Of a stretch of 14,219 bases of DNA, positions 8,365 to 14,219 are shown one piece after another. This DNA comes from Proteobacteria bacterium UBA4656 (GTDB lineage Bacteria; Pseudomonadota; Gammaproteobacteria; Xanthomonadales; Ahniellaceae). The stretch lies in assembly GCA_002405525.1 (NCBI GenBank), contig DHLY01000100.1:37567-51785 (forward strand), given 5' to 3'. The notes under the pieces were generated by a model. That model saw nothing but the letters and a program-made list of their open reading frames with translations, had not been told where the DNA came from and did not search any database. Both the position numbers and the translations under genes were made by a program. Within the stretch, counting starts at the first letter, position 1. Every line of letters starts with the position of its first letter.

Positions 8365-9066
8365 TCAACGCCCGCGAAGGCGCATTTCGATCGTTTCGCC
8401 GTCGGCCTCGCGATGCACGATGCGCACCGGCGCAAACCCCAGCGCCGGTGCGAGCCACGACACGGTGCTGCGGCCCGGATTGTCGCGCACGCGCTCCACG
8501 CGCAGCGCCTCGAGGCCGTCCACGCGCTCGCTGCCCGCCACCCGATAACGCTGCCAGTCGACGTCGTCGCGGTCGGCGACGCGGTAGCGCAGGTCGCCGC
8601 GCGCGCCGCGTGCGAGGTCGGCCCCGATCGCCAGCACCACCACGTGGCGGTCCATGGTTCCGGGCTCAAAGCCGAGGTCGTGGCGGTGCTTGCCGTCCCG
8701 ACTTTCGATGCGGCCGCCGGCGGCGCGCGACAGCGAGCGTTCGCGCCTGCGGAAGGCGACATCCTGGCGGTAGCGGTAGCGCAGCAGCTCCGGCCGGCCG
8801 TCGCGCCAGGCGAACTCGGAGTGCTCTTCGATCACCGCGCCCGCGAGGCCGGCGAGTCCACGCGTGCCGCGGGTGCGGGTGGCGAACTCCCAGGTCGGGC
8901 CCTCGACGTGGCGCAGGGCGATGGTCGCCTCTCCCTGCGGCTGCCCGTTGCGCAGCACTTCGTAATGACGTTCGAAAGGCGCCGGCGGCGCAGCGTCCCT
9001 CCCGGCCTCGGCGGCCGCGCCGTCGGCCATCAGCACGGCCAGCAGGAGGGCGAAGGCGGCTCGCAT
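8365..9066 (-). CDS. Exported DUF3108 family protein
   Basis: A 233-residue protein of unknown function assigned to DUF3108 by its overall pattern. It has a signal peptide at 1-19 (AFALLLAVLMADGAAA), then FERHYEVLRNGQPQGEATIALR, repeated beta-strand-like segments with EEHSEFAWRDGRPELLRYRY, LRYRVADRDDVDWQRYRVAGSERV and the ending LGFAPVRIVHREADGETIEMRL. A beta-rich periplasmic or outer-membrane-associated fold is likely. The ATG at 9066 was preferred to 9108 because it gives a clean signal peptide and lies 4 bases after the purN stop. It is the third gene of purM-purN-DUF3108, an order I recall from Pseudomonas and Xanthomonas. No enzymatic motif is visible, and a role in purine metabolism cannot be inferred from position alone. 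Confidence 0.82.
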   Translation of the reverse strand: MRAAFALLLAVLMADGAAAEAGRDAAPPAPFERHYEVLRNGQPQGEATIALRHVEGPTWEFATRTRGTRGLAGLAGAVIEEHSEFAWRDGRPELLRYRYRQDVAFRRRERSLSRAAGGRIESRDGKHRHDLGFEPGTMDRHVVVLAIGADLARGARGDLRYRVADRDDVDWQRYRVAGSERVDGLEALRVERVRDNPGRSTVSWLAPALGFAPVRIVHREADGETIEMRLRGR

Positions 9067-9070
9067 CGGC

Positions 9071-9754
9071 TCAGGCCGCGACGCCGCGCGCATCGCGAAG
9101 CGCGCCATCGTCGTCGATCTGCAGCGGCGCCGGCAGCGGCACGCCGTCGAGCATCACACCGGACGGGGTGGGCGCCAGGCGGCGGCGCGCGAACAGGCCG
9201 ACGCAGGCGACCAGCAGTTGGTGCTCGCGCGGCAGCAGCCGCAGGGCCAGCGACTCCGGCGTGTCGCCGTCGCTGACTTCGATGCGGGCCTGCGCGATCA
9301 CGGGGCCGCCGTCGAGTTCGGCGGTGACGAAATGCACGCTGGCGCCGTGCACGCGATCGCCGGCGTGCAGCGCGCGCTCGTGCGTGCGCAGGCCCGGGTG
9401 CGCAGGAAGCAGGGAAGGATGGATGTTGATCATGCGCCCGAGGAAGCGGCCGACCACCGCAGCGTCGATGATCCGCATATATCCGGCGCAGACGATGAGC
9501 GAGGGCTGAACCGATTCCACCGCGGCGAACAGTGCGCGGTCGAAGGCGAGCCGGTCGGCGTGGTCGCATGGCGGGATCGCCGCGGCAGGGATGCCCGCCG
9601 CGCGCGCGACAGCCAGCGCGCCGGCGCCTGCCTTGTCGGAGAACACGCCGGCGATCGTCACCGGCAGCACGCCGGCTTCGCGCGCGGTGACCAGCGCGGC
9701 GAGGTTGCTGCCGCGCCCGGAGGCCAGCACCGCGATCCGCAGCGCGGCCCGCAT
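9071..9754 (-). CDS. purN: Phosphoribosylglycinamide formyltransferase PurN
   Basis: PurN transfers a formyl group from 10-formyl-tetrahydrofolate to GAR, the third step of de novo purine synthesis. The 227-residue product has the phosphate-binding LASGRGSNLAAL (10-21) and the catalytic set Asn110-His112 in MINIHPSLLPAHPG and Asp148 in ELDGGPVIAQA. GASVHFV and DTPESLALRLLPREHQLL are also present. The length is near E. coli PurN (212) with a short extra C terminus after the fold. Its ATG (9754) shares one base with the purM stop (TGATG at 9756-9752), so purM and purN are translationally coupled, an arrangement common in gammaproteobacteria. Confidence 0.97.
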   Translation of the reverse strand: MRAALRIAVLASGRGSNLAALVTAREAGVLPVTIAGVFSDKAGAGALAVARAAGIPAAAIPPCDHADRLAFDRALFAAVESVQPSLIVCAGYMRIIDAAVVGRFLGRMINIHPSLLPAHPGLRTHERALHAGDRVHGASVHFVTAELDGGPVIAQARIEVSDGDTPESLALRLLPREHQLLVACVGLFARRRLAPTPSGVMLDGVPLPAPLQIDDDGALRDARGVAA

Positions 9755-10800
9755 CAGCCGATACGGAATCGAGACTCGCCGCGGGCGGGCTCGATGGCGC
9801 CGATCTCGCGGCAGGCGAGTCCGCCGGCGGCGAGCCGCGACTTCACCGCGGCAGCGTCGCCGGGACGCACGATCACCGTGTAGCCGACGCCGCAGTTGAA
9901 GGTGCGCCACATCTCGGCATCGGCCACGTTGCCGGCTTCCTTCAGCCACCGGAAGACCGGTGGCAGGGCCAGTGCGGAGCCCTCCAGCGCCACGCCGAGC
10001 GACTGCGGCACCACGCGCACGATGTTCTCCACCAGTCCGCCGCCGGTGATGTGCGCCATGCCCGAGACGCGCGCCGTCACCAGCAGGTCGAGCATCGGCC
10101 GCACGTAGATCGCGGTCGGCGCCATGAGCGCATCGGCCAGCGGCACGCCGCCCACCGGCGTCGCGAGGTCTGCGCCGCTGTGGTCGAGGATGCGCCGCAC
10201 CAGCGAGTAGCCGTTGGAGTGCGGGCCGGTCGAAGGCACGCCGAGGATGACATCGCCGGCCTCGACCCGCGACTCGTCGAGCAGCGCGTCGCGCTCCACC
10301 GCGCCGACGCAGAACCCCGCCAGGTCGTACTCGCCGGGCGGATACATGTCCGGCATCTCGGCGGTCTCGCCGCCGACCAGCGCGCAGCCGGCGAGCTCGC
10401 AGCCGCGCGCGATGCCGCCGATCACCGCGGTGGCGGTGTCGACGTCGAGCCGGCCGGTGGCGAAGTAGTCGAGGAAGAACAGCGGCTCGGCGCCCTGCAC
10501 CAGCACGTCGTTGACGCACATGGCCACCAGGTCGATGCCGATCGTGTCATGCCGGCCGAGCCGCTGGGCGAGCTTGAGCTTGGTGCCGACGCCGTCGGTG
10601 CCGGAAACCAGCACCGGGTCCCGGTAGCGGCCGCCGAGCGCGAACAGCGCGCCGAAGCCGCCGAGGCCGGACATCACGCCGGGCCGGAAGGTGCGCGCGA
10701 CCAGCGGCTTGATGCGCTCGACCAAGGCCTCGCCGGCGTCGATGTCGACCCCGGCGTCGCGGTAGGTGAGGCCGGGGACGGCGGCGGTTGGCGGTATCAC
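9754..10800 (-). CDS. purM: Phosphoribosylformylglycinamidine cyclo-ligase PurM (AIR synthetase)
   Basis: PurM closes the imidazole ring, turning FGAM into AIR with ATP, the fifth step of purine synthesis. The 348-residue product has [22 protein letters not shown] at the N terminus, [14 protein letters not shown] (65-78), and [25 protein letters not shown] (90-114). [24 protein letters not shown] and [14 protein letters not shown] are also seen. E. coli PurM has 345 residues. The start is read as GTG at 10800 with AGGA upstream (10810-10807 on the minus strand); in-frame upstream sequence is non-conserved and Arg-rich. It heads purM-purN-DUF3108 and is divergent from the DUF2066 gene across 110 bases. 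Confidence 0.96.
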   Translation of the reverse strand: MIPPTAAVPGLTYRDAGVDIDAGEALVERIKPLVARTFRPGVMSGLGGFGALFALGGRYRDPVLVSGTDGVGTKLKLAQRLGRHDTIGIDLVAMCVNDVLVQGAEPLFFLDYFATGRLDVDTATAVIGGIARGCELAGCALVGGETAEMPDMYPPGEYDLAGFCVGAVERDALLDESRVEAGDVILGVPSTGPHSNGYSLVRRILDHSGADLATPVGGVPLADALMAPTAIYVRPMLDLLVTARVSGMAHITGGGLVENIVRVVPQSLGVALEGSALALPPVFRWLKEAGNVADAEMWRTFNCGVGYTVIVRPGDAAAVKSRLAAGGLACREIGAIEPARGESRFRIG

Positions 10801-10833
10801 GGTTGGTCCTGCGAGCGTCCGCGCGGGCCGCGG

Positions 10834-10842
10834 ATCATAGCA
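10834..10842 (-). promoter_or_regulatory. Extended -10 promoter element for purM
   Basis: The minus strand reads TGCTATGAT (10842-10834), a TGN-extended -10 with TATGAT. No good -35 lies 17 bases upstream, which fits an extended -10 promoter. Transcription near 10827 would leave a leader of about 27 bases before the GTG. I could not recognise a PurR operator. Confidence 0.5.
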
Positions 10843-10910
10843 GCCGCATGGACGCCGGCGGCCGGTTCGCGGCACCATGGCTTGCCCGCCGAAGACCGAA
10901 CCCGCGCCGC

Positions 10911-11975
10911 ATGACACTTGCCGCCTCCCTGTTCCGCGTGCTGCTGCTGTTCGCCCTTCTGCCGGCCTGCGCCGCCGTGCAGGCGCAGCCGGTCGACCTC
11001 TATGCGGGCAGTGTGCCGGTGGCCAGCCAGGACGAGGCCGAACGGCTGCGCGCGCTGGGACCGGCGCTGCGCTCCGCGCTGATCCGCGCGTCGGGCGACC
11101 CGACGCTCGCCGCCGATGCGAGGCTGCCGGCAGTGCTGGAGCGCGCGCCATCCCTGCTGCAGTCGTTCGGCTGGCGGCAGGAGGTGGAGGCCGGTCCCGA
11201 CGGCAGCCCCGTCCTGCGGGACCATTTCTACGCCCGCTTCGACCCGGCCGGGGTCGATGCCGCGCTGGCCGAACTGGGGCGGACCGTGTGGGGCGAGCGG
11301 CCGCGCAGCCTGGTCTGGCTGGTGATCGACGATGGTGGCACCCGCCGCATCGCCTCGGCGGCGCAGGCCGCCGCGCTCGGCGCGCTGACCCGCACAGCGC
11401 GCGAGCGCGGCATCGAACTGCTGCTGCCGTCGATGGACGCCGAGGATCGCGCGCGGATCGACGCCGACGCGCTGTGGGCCGGTTCCGCCGCGGATGGTCT
11501 GGCGGCCGCCTTCCGTTATGGCGCGGCAGCGGCGCTGGTGGTGCGCCTCGTGCGCAGCGGCGCCGGCTGGAGCGCGCGCTTCACCCTCGCCGATGGCGGA
11601 CGGCCGGACGAATGGTCCGCCACCTTCCCCGACGCCAACACCGCGCTGGCCGCCGCCGCAGCAGGGCTCGCGGACCGGCTCGCGCAGCGGTTCGGTCTGG
11701 GCGTCGCCGAGCGGGTGGTGGCCGACTACGCGATCACCGTCACGGGCGTGGCGGGAGCGGACGACTACGCCCGCGTGCTGGCCAGCCTGGGCGGGCTGTC
11801 GGTGGTCAGCGCCCTGGCGCCGACCGGTGCCGAAGGCAGCACGCTTACCTTGTCGGCCACGCTCACCGTCACACCCGCCCGACTGCGTCAGGTGCTGTCG
11901 ATCGACGGCGTGCTCGCGTTCGACGACGGCGCGCTCGCCGGCGAGCGGCGCATCGCGCTGCGGCTGCTGCGCTGA
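10911..11975 (+). CDS. Exported DUF2066 family protein
   Basis: A 354-residue protein assigned to DUF2066, function unknown. It has a signal peptide at 1-25 ([19 protein letters not shown], cleavage before QPVDLYAG). An LPAC stretch there resembles a lipobox but has Pro at -2, so lipoprotein processing is doubtful. The mature part opens [36 protein letters not shown], which is characteristic, followed by [15 protein letters not shown] and a C-terminal half of beta-rich segments. The start at 10911 is preferred to an in-frame ATG at 10848, which would add a 21-residue basic extension before the signal. Neither has a clear Shine-Dalgarno. Placement between purM and hda/perM genes matches what I recall from Pseudomonas. 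Confidence 0.82.
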   Translation: MTLAASLFRVLLLFALLPACAAVQAQPVDLYAGSVPVASQDEAERLRALGPALRSALIRASGDPTLAADARLPAVLERAPSLLQSFGWRQEVEAGPDGSPVLRDHFYARFDPAGVDAALAELGRTVWGERPRSLVWLVIDDGGTRRIASAAQAAALGALTRTARERGIELLLPSMDAEDRARIDADALWAGSAADGLAAAFRYGAAAALVVRLVRSGAGWSARFTLADGGRPDEWSATFPDANTALAAAAAGLADRLAQRFGLGVAERVVADYAITVTGVAGADDYARVLASLGGLSVVSALAPTGAEGSTLTLSATLTVTPARLRQVLSIDGVLAFDDGALAGERRIALRLLR

Positions 11976-11990
11976 GCGCCGTTACGGCGC
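11976..11990 (+). promoter_or_regulatory. Small hairpin between DUF2066 stop and the next start
   Basis: GCGCCG (11976-11981) and CGGCGC (11985-11990) pair over 6 bp with loop TTA, directly after the TGA. The next ATG is at 11999 and has no Shine-Dalgarno, so the hairpin may set the level of re-initiation there. Confidence 0.35.
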
Positions 11991-11998
11991 GCCTGCCG

Positions 11999-12565
11999 AT
12001 GCGCCTGTCCTGGCTGCCCAACGCGATCACGCTGGCGCGCATGCTGATGGCGCCGCCGCTGTCCTGGCTGATCCTCGAGGGCCGTGACGCCTCAGCGCTG
12101 GCGCTGGCGCTGGTGGCGGGGCTGTCGGACGCGGTCGACGGCCTGCTGGCCAAGCGATTCGGCTGGCAGAGCCGGCTCGGCGGCCTGCTGGACCCGATCG
12201 CCGACAAGCTGATGCTGCTCGGCTGCTTCGTGGCGCTCGGCGTCGCCGAAGCGCTTCCGTGGTGGCTGGTGGCGCTGGTGGTCGGCCGCGATGCGGTGAT
12301 CGTGGCCGGAGCGTTGGCCTACCACCGGCTGGTCGGTCCCCTGGTCGCCGCGCCCAGCGGCCTGTCGAAGGTCACCACCGCCGCGCAGATCGCCCTCGTC
12401 CTGCTGGTGCTGGTCGACCGGCTGGACCGGGTCGTGCTGCCGGGCTGGATCGACGCGGGGACGGCGCTGCTGGTCGCCGCGCTGACCGCGGCCAGCGGAC
12501 TACACTACGTCACGACCTGGGGCGCGCGCGCGCGCCGTGCGTGGCGACGCAAGGAAAACCCGTGA
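11999..12565 (+). CDS. CDP-alcohol phosphatidyltransferase family membrane protein (PgsA-like)
   Basis: Inner-membrane enzyme of the family that replaces CMP of a CDP-diacylglycerol with an alcohol to make phospholipids. The 188-residue product starts MRLSWLPNAITLARMLMAPP, typical of PgsA/cardiolipin-synthase-type members. The signature D-x2-DG-x2-AR-x8-G-x3-D-x3-D reads D44 AV D47 G48 LL A51 K52 RFGWQSRL G61 GLL D65 PIA D69, with all Asp present but Lys in place of Arg52. About five or six hydrophobic segments follow, then a basic C-terminal end (WGARARRAWRRKENP). The product could be phosphatidylglycerophosphate, but the acceptor cannot be told from sequence, and the true pgsA usually sits beside uvrC. 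It begins 23 bases after DUF2066 and overlaps the next gene by 4 bases (GTGA). Confidence 0.85.
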   Translation: MRLSWLPNAITLARMLMAPPLSWLILEGRDASALALALVAGLSDAVDGLLAKRFGWQSRLGGLLDPIADKLMLLGCFVALGVAEALPWWLVALVVGRDAVIVAGALAYHRLVGPLVAAPSGLSKVTTAAQIALVLLVLVDRLDRVVLPGWIDAGTALLVAALTAASGLHYVTTWGARARRAWRRKENP

Positions 12566-13695
12566 CAGACACCCAGAAATGGCAGTTGCTGGTGGCGGCG
12601 GCGGTGCTCGTCGGGCTGCTGTATTGGCTTTCGCCGGTGCTGACCCCGTTCGCCGTCTCGGCCCTGCTGGCCTGGCTGGGCGACCCGCTGGTCGACCGGC
12701 TGGAGCGCCGTCGCCTGTCGCGCACCGCGGCGGTGACGCTGGTGTTCGGTGCGATGACGCTGGCGATCGTGCTGGTGGTCATCGTCCTCGTGCCGCTGCT
12801 CGAGCGGCAGATCTCGCGCCTGATCGACAAGTTGCCGCAGGTCGTGGCCTGGGTGAACGGCGTGGTCCTGCCCTGGGTGGCCCAGCGCACCGGTTATGCG
12901 CTGGACCAGCTGAACCCGCAGCAGGTGATCGACGCGCTGCGCGAGCACTGGCGGCAGGCCGGCGGCATGGCGACCGCGGTGCTGTCCTCGGTCTCGAAGT
13001 CCGGTCTCGCGATCGTCGGCTTCTTCGGCACCCTCGCGCTGATTCCGGTCGTGACCTTCTACTTCCTGCGCGACTGGGACGACATGCTGGCGCGGCTGCG
13101 CGAACTGCTGCCGCGGCCGCTGGAGCCCACGATCAGCACCTTCGCGCGCGAGTCGGACGAGGTGCTCGCTGCCTTTCTGCGCGGCCAGGCCAGCGTGATG
13201 ATCGCGCTCGGTGCGGTCTATACCGCGGGGCTGATGCTGGTCGGGCTCGACCTCGCGGTGCTGATCGGCCTGCTGGCCGGGCTGGTGAGCTTCGTGCCCT
13301 ACCTCGGCATCATCGTCGGCGGCGGCGCGGCGCTGATCGCGGCGGCGGTGCAGTTCCAGGACTGGTTCCACCCGGCGATGGTGCTGCTGGTGTTCGTGGT
13401 CGGGCAGACGCTGGAAGGTTTCGTGCTGACGCCGTGGCTGGTCGGCGATCGGGTCGGACTGCACCCGGTGGCGGTCATCTTCGCCATCCTGGCCGGTGGT
13501 CAGTTGTTCGGTTTCCTCGGCGTCCTTCTGGCGTTGCCGGTGGCTGCCGTGCTGATGGTGGCGCTGCGGCACGCGCACCGGCGCTACCTGGCGAGCGAAC
13601 TCTACGGTGCGCCCGCTGCGCCGTCGGTCGCCGCGGCTCCGGTCGTGTCGGCGGCAGCGGGCGATCCGCCGCCATCCGGGCCCGCTGCGTCGTGA
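12562..13695 (+). CDS. AI-2E family transporter / PerM-type permease
   Basis: A 377-residue polytopic inner-membrane protein of the AI-2E_transport (PF01594) family. The family includes TqsA and PerM, and substrates are mostly unknown; the AI-2 label is historical for most members. Two N-terminal helices surround LSPVLTPFAVSALLAWLGDPLVDRLERRRLSR. A cytosolic/periplasmic amphipathic segment follows (LERQISRLIDKLPQVV), then FFGTLALIPVVTFYFLRDWDDML and the conserved C-terminal helices with GLVSFVPYLGIIVGG and GQTLEGFVLTPWLVGDRVGLHPVAVIFAILAGG. The tail is Ala/Pro-rich. The start is GTG at 12562 with AAGGA 7 bases upstream; the nearby ATG is out of frame. It overlaps the previous gene and hda, each by GTGA, so the three should be translated together. 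Confidence 0.9.
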   Translation: MTDTQKWQLLVAAAVLVGLLYWLSPVLTPFAVSALLAWLGDPLVDRLERRRLSRTAAVTLVFGAMTLAIVLVVIVLVPLLERQISRLIDKLPQVVAWVNGVVLPWVAQRTGYALDQLNPQQVIDALREHWRQAGGMATAVLSSVSKSGLAIVGFFGTLALIPVVTFYFLRDWDDMLARLRELLPRPLEPTISTFARESDEVLAAFLRGQASVMIALGAVYTAGLMLVGLDLAVLIGLLAGLVSFVPYLGIIVGGGAALIAAAVQFQDWFHPAMVLLVFVVGQTLEGFVLTPWLVGDRVGLHPVAVIFAILAGGQLFGFLGVLLALPVAAVLMVALRHAHRRYLASELYGAPAAPSVAAAPVVSAAAGDPPPSGPAAS

Positions 13696-14219
13696 GTTCG
13701 CCGCAGATCCCGCTCGGTCTGCGGTTTCCCGCCCGCCAGCGGCTCGATTCCTTCCACGCCGGGGACAATGAGGCGGTGCTCGTCGCCGTGCGCGACCTTG
13801 CCACGCGGCCCGGCGCGCAGTGGGTCTACCTGTCGGGCCCGGAGGGTGCCGGCAAGACGCACCTGCTGATTGCCGCCTGTCAGGAGTCGGGCGAACGCCG
13901 CGCGGTCTACCTGCCGCTGGTCGCGCTGGGTGCGGTACGCGCCGAGGCGGCGCTGGCGGGCATCGAGGGCGTCGACCTGGCCTGCATCGACGATGTGCAG
14001 GCCATTGGCGGCCATCGCGGCGCGGAGGTCGCGTTGTTCGACGCCTACAACCGTTGCCGCGCGTCCGGCACTGCGATGCTGTTCGCAGGCCGCGTGCCGC
14101 CCGGCCAGTTGCCCCTGCTGCTGCCCGACCTTGCTTCGCGCCTGGCGGCCTGTACCCGGTTTGCGATCAGGCCGCTCGACGAGGCGGCGCGGCGGGCGGT
14201 GCTGCGCGAGCGCGCCCGC
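13692..14219 (+). CDS. hda: DnaA regulatory inactivator Hda, partial (3' end outside the window)
   Basis: Hda is an AAA+ DnaA-homologue that, bound to the DNA-loaded beta clamp, stimulates ATP hydrolysis by DnaA after initiation. The visible 176 residues begin at a GTG that overlaps the upstream stop (GTGA). Near the N terminus QIPLGL (5-10) resembles the clamp-binding motif. Next come RLDSFHAGDNEAVL, Walker A GPEGAGKTH (49-57), Walker B LACIDDVQ (96-103), sensor-1-like AMLFAGRVPP and the box VII-type LPDLASRLA with Arg150. The last residues (LDEAARRAVLRERAR) are the start of the lid helices. A DnaA paralogue without DNA-binding domain IV is expected, but the end cannot be seen. It follows perM, as recalled from related gammaproteobacteria. 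Confidence 0.93.
   Translation, partial: MSSPQIPLGLRFPARQRLDSFHAGDNEAVLVAVRDLATRPGAQWVYLSGPEGAGKTHLLIAACQESGERRAVYLPLVALGAVRAEAALAGIEGVDLACIDDVQAIGGHRGAEVALFDAYNRCRASGTAMLFAGRVPPGQLPLLLPDLASRLAACTRFAIRPLDEAARRAVLRERAR

Noticed and set aside
8197..8762. Minus-strand and plus-strand Arg-rich frames overlapping the end of DUF3108
   Set aside because: They overlap the DUF3108 coding frame out of phase and show no domain or start signal.
10911..10985. Lipoprotein signal (LPAC) in the DUF2066 protein
   Set aside because: Pro at -2 is unusual for a lipobox and a good signal peptidase I site follows at VQA, so ordinary secretion is more likely.
12505..13578. A 357-codon minus-strand frame opposite the permease
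   Set aside because: Product is dominated by His, Gln, Arg and Asp, the usual antisense reflection of a hydrophobic membrane protein.

Overview
The window is very GC-rich, with G or C at most third codon positions. Its gene families and order fit a gammaproteobacterium of the Xanthomonadales (Lysobacter/Luteimonas-like). The support is the kdsC-lptCAB-rpoN cluster divergent from ibaG-murA, the purMN block facing DUF2066-perM-hda, and a Lysobacter-style secreted subtilase. The placement is inference from gene content and style, not from a search.

Region 1 (1-4414, minus strand) is the LPS supply line. kdsD and kdsC act early in Kdo synthesis, lptC-lptA-lptB encode part of the LPS export machine, and rpoN (sigma-54) follows, running off the left edge. 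kdsC, lptC, lptA and lptB overlap one another and are probably translationally coupled. kdsD is set apart by a 223-bp spacer holding a terminator-like hairpin and two G-quadruplex motifs built on 7-base periodicity.

Region 2 (4481-6070, plus strand) is ibaG (BolA family) and murA, divergent from kdsD. The divergent control region has a perfect inverted repeat that puts a TAGAAT -10-like hexamer on each strand. It joins the first committed step of peptidoglycan synthesis (MurA) with the Kdo/LPS arm.

Region 3 (6071-8364) is the only accessory-looking part. An 81-bp nested inverted-repeat element (MITE/REPIN-like) and a GC hairpin lie between convergent murA and a 584-aa secreted S8 protease. 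The protease has a propeptide inhibitor, a proteinase K/aqualysin-like catalytic domain, a PKD domain and a C-terminal PPC-like domain. It has a 398-bp upstream stretch with a perfect TTGACA box and a leader hairpin.

Region 4 (8365-10800, minus strand) is a tight purM-purN-DUF3108 operon for purine synthesis plus an exported protein. It is divergent from region 5 (10911-end, plus strand): DUF2066, a CDP-alcohol phosphatidyltransferase, an AI-2E/PerM family permease and hda (partial), the last three joined by GTGA overlaps.

I see no rRNA, tRNA, CRISPR array, phage, transposase or recognisable defence system. Most of the window is conserved core; the interest lies in intergenic structures and the protease locus.
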